Assembly (NCBI GenBank): GCA_015057755.1
Contig: SVDR01000002.1
Location: 1-64,000, forward strand
Direction of reading: 5' to 3'
Source of the DNA: Lachnoclostridium sp.
GTDB taxonomy: Bacteria; Bacillota_A; Clostridia; Lachnospirales; Lachnospiraceae
DNA: 64,000 nt
The translations under genes and the position numbers were made by a program. The notes beneath the pieces were generated by a model. The model made no database searches. It was not told the DNA's origin and worked only from the letters and a program-made list of their open reading frames with translations. This document shows positions 1-8,866 of the stretch, one piece after another (position 1 is the first letter of the stretch; each line of letters begins with the position of its first letter).

Positions 1-239
1 CCGTAGGTAAGACCTGCAGCACCCGGACCGCTGACGAAAGAACTGACGCTTGTGTAAGTCGCAACCGTCGTCATCGCAAGCACAAATCCACTCATTCCAC
101 GAGAACCGATAAAATACTTCTTCTCGAAGTTCATGGAACTTTTTTTATCCTCGCGTTTGCTCACATACATGCCAATTCCGGCATTTGCGACCAAATAAAC
201 CACAAGGATCATCAACATAAGAATCTGATTCTGTGTCAT
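1..239 (-). CDS. panF: Sodium/pantothenate symporter, N-terminal part (runs off the window)
   Basis: Only the first 79 or so residues are present; the gene continues past position 1. The product starts MTQNQILMLMILVVYLV, one membrane helix, and then shows YFIGSRGMSGFVLAMT and SSFVSGPGAAG. These are typical of the first helices of the sodium:solute symporter family and very close to PanF, which imports pantothenate with sodium at the cytoplasmic membrane. Its ATG overlaps the TGA of the upstream yhdT-type gene by one base (TGATG), so the two are translationally coupled. The yhdT-panF pairing is known from enterobacteria and supports the assignment. The substrate is inferred from the family and the partner gene, not proven by the visible part. 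Confidence 0.85.
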   Translation of the reverse strand, partial: MTQNQILMLMILVVYLVANAGIGMYVSKREDKKSSMNFEKKYFIGSRGMSGFVLAMTTVATYTSVSSFVSGPGAAGLTY

Positions 240-523
240 CACTGAGTACCGCCTTTCTCAACATCATCTGATGCTTCTTCGCCCAGATCAAAATCCACGA
301 ATACGTTTTTCAGCAGAACTATGACTCCGACCACGGATATCACGAACGCTCCGATCGTACTCACGAAGAACCAAAGCGGCATTCCAAATACAAGAAAATC
401 AATGCCATTGAGCGCAAAAGCAGTACCAATATGCCATGCTGCCACAATTGCAAAAAGAATCAGCGTCGCCTTCATTTCCTTCAGGATCTGCTGATGCTTT
501 TCAGCATCGGTCATTTTTTTCAT
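239..523 (-). CDS. yhdT: YhdT family small membrane protein (DUF997), partner of PanF
   Basis: A 94-residue protein with a short charged N-terminus and two predicted membrane helices (about residues 19-40 and 48-72), ending in an acidic tail. Length, two-helix layout and position directly before panF match the YhdT/DUF997 family, a presumed accessory subunit of the pantothenate symporter. A TAGGAGG ribosome site lies just before the ATG. The stop overlaps the panF start by one base. The molecular role of the family is not established. Confidence 0.8.
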   Translation of the reverse strand: MKKMTDAEKHQQILKEMKATLILFAIVAAWHIGTAFALNGIDFLVFGMPLWFFVSTIGAFVISVVGVIVLLKNVFVDFDLGEEASDDVEKGGTQ

Positions 524-544
524 TTGGATTCCTCCTATTAAATT

Positions 545-587
545 AAAAAAGATTCCGGCAGTTGTATTAACAAAATATACACTGCCG
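545..587 (-). terminator. Intrinsic terminator / possible attenuator before yhdT
   Basis: Read on the minus strand, a GGCAGTGTAT...ATACAACTGCC stem with one bulge is followed after a few bases by TTTTTT (545-550). It ends about 20 nt before the yhdT ATG. It may terminate the upstream EamA gene, but a possible promoter lies between that gene and the hairpin, so it could also attenuate yhdT-panF. Confidence 0.6.
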
Positions 588-592
588 AAATC

Positions 593-621
593 ATGGTAAC
601 ATATTACATTCTCAAATGCAA
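593..621 (-). promoter_or_regulatory. Candidate SigA promoter for yhdT-panF
   Basis: Minus strand TTGCAT (616-621), 17-nt spacer, TACCAT (593-598). Each box matches four of six consensus bases. The transcript would begin just before the terminator-like hairpin at 545-587. Confidence 0.35.
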
Positions 622-679
622 AAACTTTTTCGATTGTATTTAATTTAATCCTTTATTTTGATGATTTTTTAACAACTTG

Positions 680-1567
680 TTAATCCTGCTTCTGTCTCGC
701 ATACAGCGCCACGCCAAAGATTACTACAAGCGCGCCCAGAATCTGAGTCACACCCGGAATCTCGCCAAACAGCCATACCGCATTGGATGCCGCAAAGACC
801 GGACCGGCCAGCTTTACCGTACTTACATAGGTCGGCTTCAGGTATTTCAATGCCCAGCTATACACAGTATGTCCCATCAGGTTACAGAAAATCGCAAGAC
901 ACAGGGCAAAGAACCAGTTGATCGGCTCATATCCAAACATCGGAGTTCCTGTGACCACGGTAATACCCACCAGAGTAAAGAAACTCGCAATATAAAGAAC
1001 ATATGTATAAGCAGTCGTACTGATACGTGCACGCTGTCTTGTACCGATCAGAGTGTAGACCGCCATCAGGATTGCTGCCAGCACCGCAAGAAAATCTCCG
1101 AACAATCCGCCATGTCCGCCGCTCTGGTCTGCCATAGCAATGATCACAGAACCGATCAATGCCACACCGATCGCGAGGAACTCACCTTTTTTCAGGCGTT
1201 TTCCAAAGAACAGAATGTAACCAATCGCCGCAAAGATTACCTCCGTATTGCAAAGTACCGTAGAACTTGCTACCGTTGTATAACGCAGAGACTCGAACCA
1301 TGTAAACAGGTGAAATGCAAAGAATACACCGGCCAAAGCACTCCAGATCAGGTCTTTCTTACTCATGGAGAACACTTCTTCACGCATCTCTTTTTTCAGA
1401 AGAACATACGGTGTCAACAAGAGAACTGCCATAAACAGGCGGTAGGTCGCTGTTACACAGCTCGGTGTTGTCATAGATTTTACAAAAGCCGACGACAGAG
1501 AACAGCTAAATACGCCGGCCAGCAAGATCAGCTTCGGAATTCGGTTGGAATTCGCTTCTAAATTCAT
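680..1567 (-). CDS. EamA/DMT family transporter
   Basis: A 295-residue integral membrane protein with about ten hydrophobic segments arranged as two EamA repeats. The second repeat has the typical NLMGHTVYSWALKYL and FGEIPGVTQILGALVVIFGV patterns. Drug/metabolite superfamily members export or import small metabolites, and the substrate here cannot be read from sequence. The start chosen is the ATG at 1567 because GAGAGG lies eight bases upstream; a longer frame to 1597 lacks a good ribosome site. It stands alone, reading toward yhdT-panF. Confidence 0.85.
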   Translation of the reverse strand: MNLEANSNRIPKLILLAGVFSCSLSSAFVKSMTTPSCVTATYRLFMAVLLLTPYVLLKKEMREEVFSMSKKDLIWSALAGVFFAFHLFTWFESLRYTTVASSTVLCNTEVIFAAIGYILFFGKRLKKGEFLAIGVALIGSVIIAMADQSGGHGGLFGDFLAVLAAILMAVYTLIGTRQRARISTTAYTYVLYIASFFTLVGITVVTGTPMFGYEPINWFFALCLAIFCNLMGHTVYSWALKYLKPTYVSTVKLAGPVFAASNAVWLFGEIPGVTQILGALVVIFGVALYARQKQD

Positions 1568-1662
1568 ACTCTTACCTCTCTTTTGTACGCGGGACACGCA
1601 CGGTATTCCTTTCCCATCTTTCCTATCTTAATACTCCGTTTCAGCAAAGTCAATGCCCATTC

Positions 1663-2727
1663 TCATTTCTCTACCCAGTAAAGCTCCGTCAGATCCTCGA
1701 TCACCAGCAAGCCCAGCGGTCCCAGCAAAAAGCCGGTCAACCCGAACAGCTGAATCCCCACATACATGGACACCAGCGTCTCGATCGGAGACAGTCCAAC
1801 CTTCTCTCCCATGATCCTGGCTTCCAGTATCTGCCTTACCACATATGCGAGTCCGAACATTCCCAGTAAAACAGCTCCTGCGAACCACTTCTTCTGTATA
1901 CAAAGAACAACTCCCCACGGTACCAGTATCACACCGGCTCCGACAAACGGAAGCGCATCCAGCAGTCCGATGCCGACTCCCAAAAGAAAGGAATATTCAT
2001 TCCCGGTCATCAGCAGTCCAAGCGTAAATAACACGCTGTTGATGCCAACGATCACACTCTCTGTCTTCAGCCACGCGCCGACAGCCCCCGTAACCCGCCG
2101 CCCGACAATGGCAAACTCCCGATGAAAGATCGACCGGCTTTTCCGCTCCCGGATTTCCTCCATCTCCTGCAAAAACATCAAGGTTGCAATGACAAAGATG
2201 ACCAGAAACAAAACCACCTCCGCCAGCCAGCGGACAATCGCTACGGAATTGTTCATAAGCGCAGGCATCGTTGCCTGACGAACCACGCTGCTGATCTCAC
2301 GAATCATTTCACGAATCCCGCTGACCAGGTATTCCTCCTTCAGTCCCAGCGTCTGCTCCATCATTCTGCAAAGACCGGTCAGTTTCTCATCCAGCCAGAC
2401 AAGCCAGCCGGGCAGCATGGTCGTAAACCGCTCCAATTGGGCGATCAAACGACTCCCGCCCCAATATACAAACGCTCCGAGTGCGGCGAATAACCCGCAC
2501 AGCTCCACAGCTCCGATCCACACCGCCAGAGAATGACCCTTACTCTCGCTTCGTTTCAAAAACTTCCGCTCCAGACAACGAACCGACGGTCTCAGCCACA
2601 GAGCCGTTCCATAGGCACACAAAAAGGGAACCACGAGAGGCAGCAGATATCGGATTCCAAGATAAACTGCCCCCGTAATTCCCAGTATAAATAAAATTTT
2701 CTTCAGTTTCCTACCCGGATTTTCCAT
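1663..2727 (-). CDS. ytvI: AI-2E family transporter, YtvI-like sporulation membrane protein
   Basis: About 354 residues (a TTG start at 2766 would give 367). The N-terminus has paired hydrophobic segments at residues 10-60, then a soluble stretch, then clustered helices near the C-terminus with LLGVGIGLLDALPFVGAGV and LFGLTGFLLGPLGLLV, the hallmark region of the AI-2E/PerM family. Length and layout match B. subtilis YtvI, a sporulation membrane protein of unknown mechanism. The ATG at 2727 is preferred, preceded by GGGTGAG, but the evidence between the two starts is weak. Many family members are general permeases, so the sporulation role is an inference. Confidence 0.7.
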   Translation of the reverse strand: MENPGRKLKKILFILGITGAVYLGIRYLLPLVVPFLCAYGTALWLRPSVRCLERKFLKRSESKGHSLAVWIGAVELCGLFAALGAFVYWGGSRLIAQLERFTTMLPGWLVWLDEKLTGLCRMMEQTLGLKEEYLVSGIREMIREISSVVRQATMPALMNNSVAIVRWLAEVVLFLVIFVIATLMFLQEMEEIRERKSRSIFHREFAIVGRRVTGAVGAWLKTESVIVGINSVLFTLGLLMTGNEYSFLLGVGIGLLDALPFVGAGVILVPWGVVLCIQKKWFAGAVLLGMFGLAYVVRQILEARIMGEKVGLSPIETLVSMYVGIQLFGLTGFLLGPLGLLVIEDLTELYWVEK

Positions 2728-2816
2728 GGACTCACCCGCTTCTTGATTTGTACTTCCTTTGTACAACCCTTAGTATGAGCCAATTCTGAATTCTTATTCC
2801 CTTCTGACAAATGGTT

Positions 2817-3500
2817 TTATGCGAAAAGGCGGAATGCTCCTCCGGACGGTTTCATGGAAAACTCCATGCGTTTTCCTGTTGTTGGGTGATCAAATGCCAA
2901 AGTTACCGCACAAAGCGCAAGCGGTTCACGCTTTCCGGCAAACATCGGATTGTAACGACCGTCGCCGTAAAGCGGAAGATCATGACCGGAAAACTGCACA
3001 CGGATCTGATGATGCCTTCCCGTCAGCAGATGAATCCGCACATGACTCAGGATTCCGTTCTCTGTTTCTACAGTTTTCAGCAGTTCGCAGCTTAATTCCG
3101 CACGTTTCGCCTCGTTTTCCCCTTTATCCACAATCTGTGAATAATTTCCATCCACAGATTTCTTTAGGTAATCCACAAAGTTATCCACATTATTCACAGG
3201 TTTTCCACAGACAACTGCCTCGTAATATTTGTCCATTTTTCGATTCTGAACCTGCTCACTCAACGCAGCTGCAGCCTTTTTCGTCTTTGCATACACCATA
3301 ACACCGGAAACCGGCTTGTCCAGTCTGTGGATAACTGCCACATACGGCTCCTTTCCCGGTGTGCATAACTTGTTGATAACCATATGTTTCCTGATCTCAC
3401 TGATCATATCCGGCGCAAACTTCTTCGCCGCCTGGGATTCCACTCCGGCCGGCTTTACAACCACAATGATTTCCTGATCCTCATACAACACCTTCAGCAT
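2817..3500 (-). CDS. RluA family RNA pseudouridine synthase
   Basis: A 227-residue protein that isomerises uridine to pseudouridine in rRNA or tRNA. The catalytic motif HRLDKPVSGVMVYAKT is at residues 59-74 with the catalytic aspartate at D61. The C-terminal RIHLLTGRHHQIRVQFS motif of the family is also present. It lacks the N-terminal S4 RNA-binding domain of the longer RluD-type enzymes, as do many short Firmicutes paralogues. The target base cannot be told from the sequence. Confidence 0.88.
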   Translation of the reverse strand: MLKVLYEDQEIIVVVKPAGVESQAAKKFAPDMISEIRKHMVINKLCTPGKEPYVAVIHRLDKPVSGVMVYAKTKKAAAALSEQVQNRKMDKYYEAVVCGKPVNNVDNFVDYLKKSVDGNYSQIVDKGENEAKRAELSCELLKTVETENGILSHVRIHLLTGRHHQIRVQFSGHDLPLYGDGRYNPMFAGKREPLALCAVTLAFDHPTTGKRMEFSMKPSGGAFRLFA

Positions 3501-3674
3501 ACTTTCATCCCCTTATCTTGTGACATATAAAAGAAAATACATCTTGCATATTTCTCCCATAAATGATATATTATATTACAACACATAGTTTTGAAAACTA
3601 CATTGTATAGTTTTTAAGGTTTGTTTCTGAATATTACAACTCATTTCCATAATTACAAACACGGAGGTACGCAT

Positions 3675-4328
3675 ATGAAATTTACTGTCAAAGATCCAGG
3701 CAGCGCCCTGACTCATTTTATCGCTATGATCCTGGCTGTGATCGCAGCATTTCCGCTGATCACCAAAGCGATTCATCTGTCCGGCCGTTTTACGGCGAGC
3801 GCCATGGCAGTCTTCATCATCAGCATGATCCTGCTCTACGCCGCCAGCACCATTTATCATACCCTCGATATCTCTGAGCATGTCAATAAAATGCTTAAAA
3901 AAATCGACCATATGATGATCTTCGTTCTGATCGCCGGAACCTACACTCCGGTCTGTCTGATCGTACTGGGCAATTCCGTCGGTTACCGGCTTCTCGCACT
4001 GGTCTGGTTTATCGCGATCGTCGGTATCATCATCAACGCCTTATGGATCAATTGTCCAAAATGGTTTTCATCCATGATCTACATCGCCATGGGCTGGGTC
4101 TGCCTTACCGCGATCAAGACCATCATCGCATCTCTGACTCCGGGTGCCTTTTACTGGCTCCTGGCAGGAGGCATTATTTACACCATCGGCGGTATCATAT
4201 ACGCACTGAAGCTTCCACTGTTTAACGCCAGGTTCAAACATTTCGGTTCTCACGAAATCTTTCACCTGTTCGTCATGGGCGGAAGCTTCTGTCACTACAT
4301 TGTTATGTTCCGATACGTCGCTGTCTGA
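3675..4328 (+). CDS. Hemolysin III family membrane protein (PAQR-like)
   Basis: A 217-residue seven-helix membrane protein. The family histidines are visible in STIYHTLDISEHV, in KKIDHMMIFVLIAGTYTPV, and at the C-terminus in HEIFHLFVMGGSFCHYIV, which form the metal site in PAQR proteins. The ATG at 3675 is chosen because GGAGG sits seven bases upstream. The family name comes from a Bacillus cereus protein with reported haemolytic activity, but the common cellular role is thought to be membrane-lipid related. It is one of few plus-strand genes here and ends at a strong terminator. Confidence 0.88.
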   Translation: MKFTVKDPGSALTHFIAMILAVIAAFPLITKAIHLSGRFTASAMAVFIISMILLYAASTIYHTLDISEHVNKMLKKIDHMMIFVLIAGTYTPVCLIVLGNSVGYRLLALVWFIAIVGIIINALWINCPKWFSSMIYIAMGWVCLTAIKTIIASLTPGAFYWLLAGGIIYTIGGIIYALKLPLFNARFKHFGSHEIFHLFVMGGSFCHYIVMFRYVAV

Positions 4329-4343
4329 TCGTATCTGCATATT

Positions 4344-4371
4344 AAGGGTTCCGTTCCCGGAACCCTTTTTT
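4344..4371 (+). terminator. Intrinsic terminator of the hemolysin III gene
   Basis: AAGGGTTCCG, loop TTC, CGGAACCCTT, then a run of T. It lies between convergent genes and the A-rich flank is weak in the other direction. Confidence 0.85.
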
Positions 4372-4385
4372 CATGGGAAATTCCC

Positions 4386-5855
4386 TTATTTCTTACGATT
4401 TCTCTTTGCTTCCAGAAGTCTGTTAAACTCTGCTTCGGCCTCTGCGCCCTCCGCCTGTAAACGCTGTCTGCGTTTCTCGCGGCGTCTCGCTGCCGCCTCT
4501 GCCTCTTTCTTGCGCTCGTTGGTGATCCAGTAATAGCTTCCGCCGCCTGCTGCGCCAAGAAGCAGAATTACCACTAACGGAAGGATCGAAAATCCGCCGT
4601 CTTCTCCGTCTCCGGATTTTTCCTTGGTTTCTACCGTAGCCGCCTCAGACTCCTTCGTTTCCACGTCGGCCGGATCTGTTTCTTCTGTTCCGTCAGCTCC
4701 TGCCACAGCATCTACAGCCACTGCACCATCCTTCAAAAGCAGATACGCTTCACCAATCTTTCTTTCATTGTAAATATATCGGAGCAGACCTACAGCTCCC
4801 TCCGGATGATCCTCCGGAAGCTCTTCCAGAGTCAGTTCTGCATCTGCAAATACCGCACCCTCCGGAAGCGTGATCACACGGTCTTCCTCAATCTTCAGTT
4901 CCGACGGATCATAGCTGTTTCCGCCAATCTCCACCTGAGCTTCGCCAGTCACATAGCTTGTCTCATTCTCAGCAATTTCCACATTATAAAAGCTGTCAAA
5001 ACCGAAGCGGAGCAGTTCCTTGCCATCCACAAAATACTGTCTCGGGCTTCCCTTCAAAATAACAGAAACCAGACGTCGTCCGTCCTTCTCTGCGTATGTA
5101 ACCAGTGTATTGCCTGCTTTTAAAAGATATCCGGTCTTTCCTGCCACTGCCTCCGGGAAATAATACGGACTCTCCGGATCATCTGTAATTACCAGACGAT
5201 GCTCCTGCTTCAGCAGGTAACCATCCGGATGATTCTCAATCGCACCTGTCCGGTAACTCTCCGTAGAACTGATCTCCAGCAATTTTTCATTGTTGAACGC
5301 CGCACAAGCGATCAGCGCCATATCATAGGCAGAAACATTCTGGGTGTCTCCGTTCAGTCCGGACGGATTTTCAAAATGACTCTCCTGGCATCCCAGCTCC
5401 ACCAGCTTCGCATTCATCATCTCCACAAACGCATCCATACTGCCTGCCACGTGCTCTGCCAGCGCATTGGCAGACTGGTTGACAGACTGCAGCAGCAGTG
5501 CATGCAGCGCGTCCTCCACCGTCATTGTATCTCCGATCACGAGGCTCATCTTATTGCCGCTGTCTGCTTCCACGTTCATCATGGCAGATTCGGTAAATTC
5601 CACCGTCGCAGACAGGTCGTCCACATGCTCCAGCACAACCAGTGCAGTCAGAAGCTTCGTAATACTTGCCGGCGGATACTCCACATGACTGTTCTGTCCG
5701 AAGATCATCGTTCCGGAATCCACATCCATCACGGAACCGGCCTCCGCCATGATCCCCGTATCATTCGGCCACTCCGGCTTTGCAAATGCGGTCATCGTAA
5801 ATACCTGGCACATCACCAGCACTCCGCAGAGCAGTCTTTTTATCTTATGCTTCAC
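4386..5855 (-). CDS. D-alanyl-D-alanine carboxypeptidase (penicillin-binding protein, DacF type)
   Basis: A 489-residue serine peptidase S11 protein that trims the terminal D-Ala from peptidoglycan stem peptides outside the membrane. It has a signal peptide ending near AFA (residue 25), and all three catalytic motifs: SITK at 64-67, SVN at 124-126 and KTG at 240-242. A C-terminal PBP5-like beta domain follows, then an acidic Ala/Thr/Glu-rich stretch, a membrane helix (about 415-440), and a very basic Arg/Lys/Glu helix as the cytoplasmic tail. The start is decided by GGAGGACAAGACA followed by GTG at 5855; the frame open to 5870 would start inside the ribosome site. It overlaps the upstream GIY-YIG gene by 11 bases. 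Confidence 0.9.
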   Translation of the reverse strand: MKHKIKRLLCGVLVMCQVFTMTAFAKPEWPNDTGIMAEAGSVMDVDSGTMIFGQNSHVEYPPASITKLLTALVVLEHVDDLSATVEFTESAMMNVEADSGNKMSLVIGDTMTVEDALHALLLQSVNQSANALAEHVAGSMDAFVEMMNAKLVELGCQESHFENPSGLNGDTQNVSAYDMALIACAAFNNEKLLEISSTESYRTGAIENHPDGYLLKQEHRLVITDDPESPYYFPEAVAGKTGYLLKAGNTLVTYAEKDGRRLVSVILKGSPRQYFVDGKELLRFGFDSFYNVEIAENETSYVTGEAQVEIGGNSYDPSELKIEEDRVITLPEGAVFADAELTLEELPEDHPEGAVGLLRYIYNERKIGEAYLLLKDGAVAVDAVAGADGTEETDPADVETKESEAATVETKEKSGDGEDGGFSILPLVVILLLGAAGGGSYYWITNERKKEAEAAARRREKRRQRLQAEGAEAEAEFNRLLEAKRNRKK

Positions 5856-6099
5856 TGTCTTGTCCTCCAATTAATTGCAATTTCTCGTATCTCGTCAGCC
5901 TCTTGATCGCCGCCTCCCGGCGCATGGCCTCCTCTTTTGTCTCAAATTCTTCAAAATAAACCAGCGTTACCGGTCTCCTGGCCTTCGTATACTTCGCGCC
6001 CTGACCGGAATTATGCGCCTTCAGGCGTTTTTCCAGATCGTTGGTCCATCCACAATATAAAGTATGATCTGCACATTCCAGCAGATACGTATAATTCAT
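5845..6099 (-). CDS. GIY-YIG nuclease family protein (UPF0213)
   Basis: An 84-residue single-domain protein. It begins NYTYLLECADHTLYCGWT, where the TYLL and YCGWT elements correspond to the GIY and YIG strands, followed by the LEKRLKAHNSG segment with the conserved arginine. The C-terminal EEAMRREAAIKRLTR helix holds the catalytic glutamate position. Small stand-alone members such as B. subtilis YazA are common and uncharacterised. The 3' end overlaps the carboxypeptidase GTG start by 11 bases, suggesting co-translation. Confidence 0.88.
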   Translation of the reverse strand: MNYTYLLECADHTLYCGWTNDLEKRLKAHNSGQGAKYTKARRPVTLVYFEEFETKEEAMRREAAIKRLTRYEKLQLIGGQDSEA

Positions 6100-6369
6100 C
6101 GTCTGACCGTCCTTCTCTATGTAAACGGCAATGACACCTCAAGTATGCCACTACCGCCCCGTCCCAGCTTCCGCTGTTTCAGATCTATATAAAGCACCGG
6201 CCGGATGCGTTGTCGCTGATACCTGCAGCCGGCGGTCACATCCGTACCGCCGACCACGTAAGTTCCTTTCCGGCTTATACTCTATTATATGGTATTTTAT
6301 CCGAAATGCAACCAGTCATTCTGTCACATTTTTCATAAAAATTTCGAAAGTTTCCGTAAGAAATTCTCT
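6100..6369 (-). other. Intergenic region without a recognised gene
   Basis: About 270 bp between the SPOCS/LysM gene and the GIY-YIG gene. Short open frames on both strands have no ribosome site or family resemblance. No clear terminator or promoter could be fixed. Confidence 0.5.
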
Positions 6370-7932
6370 TTATACATGATTTCTGACCGCTTTGATCAAG
6401 ATCAGCTTCTCTCCCGGCCGGATCTCGCTGCTGCTCAAATGATTTGCCGCCATGATTTCCTCCACACTGGTATGATATTCCCGTGCGATTTTCCACAGAG
6501 AATCTCCCGGCTGCACGATATATCCCACAATTCCGGGCATCCGTTTTAACTGCTCCATGTCAATAGGCATTTCCCGCACATTCCGAATCACCGTCTCACA
6601 CGACTGCCCCATGACCAGGATATCCATGCTTACCACCGCTTTGATCTCAATGGTGTCTCCTCCCATCATAACCGCAGAAATCTGCTCCAATGCAGGAGCC
6701 ATCTGATACGTGCTGTCCTCGCGGACTCCCGGGATCTCTGCCTCGATCTGAAAGGGGATCAGCTCCGTGAATGCAGCAACCGGCTCTGTATCGTCCGCAG
6801 TCATAGACAACACCCGTGCTTCCAGTACTCCGTCTATCCGAAGCCCATTTTCCATGGACTGCACCTCATCCACCTTCACCATTCCGTCACTGTGACAGAT
6901 CTGCAAAATGCGCTGCCCGCCCGGAACAGAAATCTTCTCCTGCACCTTATGTTTTAACTGATTTTTCTCGATCACCTGCTCAAAACAGATCACTCCGGTC
7001 TCTGGGATCACCTCGCGGTCCAGAGCATACAGATCGCTTAGAAGCTCGATATCCTCTTCCTTGTACAGCCGGATATCCAGCTCCAGCACTGCGTCCACTG
7101 CAATTTCCCTCATTTCACCGTCCGAATCCGGATTTACCTCCAGCTCCTTGTGCGCCAGTTTCACAGTAATAAACGGAATCATGTCCTCATCCGCCTCAGG
7201 CAGTTCGACCGAACCGGAGATGGGAATGGTTTCCTCCAGGCACTGAATCGGCATCTGCTCATCCGCACCTGTGTAGATCAAAAACACCATCAGCTCTCCT
7301 TCCAGCCGGATTCGTCCATCCAACGGCTTCGTACTGATGCTCCGCAGCTTCATATCCTGCCAAAGCATTTTTTCAATATCCGGACGGTTTCCGGACACTG
7401 TCAGCATTTCCTTGATCCGAAACGTGTCCTTTCTCCTCACTGCCAAAACAGCCGCCTCGACCTTCCGCTTCAGAACTTCCGCTGTCCCATCCGACCGCAG
7501 ATCATACGCTGCCTCCACGTCCTCAATCTGTTCCACCTGAATATGTAATGTTACCAGAGCCTTCACATTCAGCTTTCGTGAATTGATCACACCCACGTTC
7601 AAGTCATCCAGCTCCCATGTCACCTGGATCAGATCATGTTCGTCCAAGCCCGGTACATTCACAGTTTCATCAAACGGAAGATTGCCCGCCAACGTCATTA
7701 CCTGTCCGCCGGGAGTCCGGTAAAGCACCCGAAATGCCAGTTTTCCCTTGATCGCCACCTTCTCCGCCTGGCTCCTCGCTGACTCGATCACAATCTCGCC
7801 GCTCTGCAAGATCATCTGTTCCACATCATCCATCGAATCCGGCACATTAAAATCATCGTCCAGCGTTATCTGAGAAGTTACGCTGCCCTTCTGCCGGTTC
7901 ATATGAATGCGCCTCTGAATCAATTCCATCAT
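6370..7932 (-). CDS. SPOCS (DUF3794) domain protein with C-terminal LysM, likely spore coat/cortex protein
   Basis: A 520-residue protein with no signal peptide. The first two thirds contain repeated all-beta SPOCS/DUF3794 units, seen as recurring KGKLAFRVLYRT-like and EGELMVFLIYTG-like strands. The last 45 residues form a LysM peptidoglycan-binding domain, QPGDSLWKIAREYHTS...GEKLILIK. In clostridia this architecture belongs to spore-coat morphogenetic proteins of the SipL/SpoIVA-binding type, in which the LysM domain mediates the interaction. The ATG at 7932 follows GGTGG by six bases; an in-frame ATG at 7929 is equally possible. The localisation to the spore is inferred from the family. Confidence 0.82.
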   Translation of the reverse strand: MMELIQRRIHMNRQKGSVTSQITLDDDFNVPDSMDDVEQMILQSGEIVIESARSQAEKVAIKGKLAFRVLYRTPGGQVMTLAGNLPFDETVNVPGLDEHDLIQVTWELDDLNVGVINSRKLNVKALVTLHIQVEQIEDVEAAYDLRSDGTAEVLKRKVEAAVLAVRRKDTFRIKEMLTVSGNRPDIEKMLWQDMKLRSISTKPLDGRIRLEGELMVFLIYTGADEQMPIQCLEETIPISGSVELPEADEDMIPFITVKLAHKELEVNPDSDGEMREIAVDAVLELDIRLYKEEDIELLSDLYALDREVIPETGVICFEQVIEKNQLKHKVQEKISVPGGQRILQICHSDGMVKVDEVQSMENGLRIDGVLEARVLSMTADDTEPVAAFTELIPFQIEAEIPGVREDSTYQMAPALEQISAVMMGGDTIEIKAVVSMDILVMGQSCETVIRNVREMPIDMEQLKRMPGIVGYIVQPGDSLWKIAREYHTSVEEIMAANHLSSSEIRPGEKLILIKAVRNHV

Positions 7933-7996
7933 AAAACGCCACCAAACCTTTCCAAAGCAAAACGCTTCATGAAAGTGTATGATGGCGCATTTCGAT

Positions 7997-8839
7997 TTAT
8001 GACTGTTCGTAAGTATCAAGGAAATTATGCCTCTCCCCGTTCAGCACATATCCGATACACGCATCCAGATTCACATTTCCCACACTCTTGAAAATGTTCG
8101 TCTCAATGTACGGATTCGTCTGACGGAAACCGGCGATCAGCTTCTTCATCTCCTTACGCTTCGACGTTTCCTCATTTTTATTTCGGTCACTCTCCTCCGT
8201 GAACTTGCATGCACACTGCAGGAACCGCAGGTTATTGTACTCCTGCCATGCCAAAATGTCCGCTTCCTTTACCAGATACAGAGGGCGGATCAGCTCCATT
8301 CCCTCAAAATTCGTACTGTGCAGCTTTGGCATCATCGTATTGATCTGCGCACCGTAAAGCATGCTCATCAAAATCGTCTCGATCACATCGTCATAATGGT
8401 GGCCCAATGCAATCTTATTGCAGCCAAGCTCCCTCGCATTGGCATACAGATTGCCCCTGCGCATTCTGGCGCAAAGATAACAGGGTGAATCTTTCACATC
8501 CTTTACCACATCAAAAATATCCGACTCAAAAATGTGGACCGGAATTCCCATGATCTTTGCATTTTCCTCGATCAGTCGGCGGTTTTCCTCCTTGTAGCCA
8601 GGATCCATCACCAGGAACTTCAAGCCAAACTCCATCTTTCCGTGGCGCAGGATTTCCTGCATGCACTTGGCAAGCAGCATGGAATCCTTTCCGCCGGAAA
8701 TGCAGACTGCAATGTTGTCTCCCTCTTTGATCATATCATAATCATTGAGCGCACGTACGAACGGTCTCCAGATCTCCTTACGGAAACGTTTAATGATACT
8801 TCTTTCTATTTCACGGGTTCTAAGCTCCGTTTCTGTCAT
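7997..8839 (-). CDS. ttcA: TtcA/TilS family PP-loop ATPase (tRNA thiolation type)
   Basis: A 280-residue ATP-pyrophosphatase. The PP-loop SGGKDS is at residues 48-53, the cysteine pair PCYLC at 120-123, the GHHYDDVIET motif at 146-155 and a further CAC at 209-211. These match the TtcA family, which activates cytidine 32 of tRNA with ATP and replaces oxygen by sulfur using an iron-sulfur cluster. The protein is somewhat shorter than the enterobacterial enzyme. The assignment to 2-thiocytidine rather than another thiolation is inferred. It lies directly downstream of serine acetyltransferase in the same direction with a 27-nt gap, a possible sulfur-metabolism pair. Confidence 0.82.
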   Translation of the reverse strand: MTETELRTREIERSIIKRFRKEIWRPFVRALNDYDMIKEGDNIAVCISGGKDSMLLAKCMQEILRHGKMEFGLKFLVMDPGYKEENRRLIEENAKIMGIPVHIFESDIFDVVKDVKDSPCYLCARMRRGNLYANARELGCNKIALGHHYDDVIETILMSMLYGAQINTMMPKLHSTNFEGMELIRPLYLVKEADILAWQEYNNLRFLQCACKFTEESDRNKNEETSKRKEMKKLIAGFRQTNPYIETNIFKSVGNVNLDACIGYVLNGERHNFLDTYEQS

Positions 8840-8866
8840 CGTTTTTACCCCTATCTTGTACTCTTT

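Noticed and set aside
677..1561. 294-codon plus-strand frame opposite the EamA transporter
   Set aside because: Composition rich in Arg, His, Gln and Cys, no hydrophobic pattern, no RBS; the minus-strand transporter explains the region.
1628..2678. Overlapping frames within the YtvI-like gene on both strands
   Set aside because: Shadow frames; only the minus-strand 1663-2727 frame shows membrane-protein pattern and family motifs.
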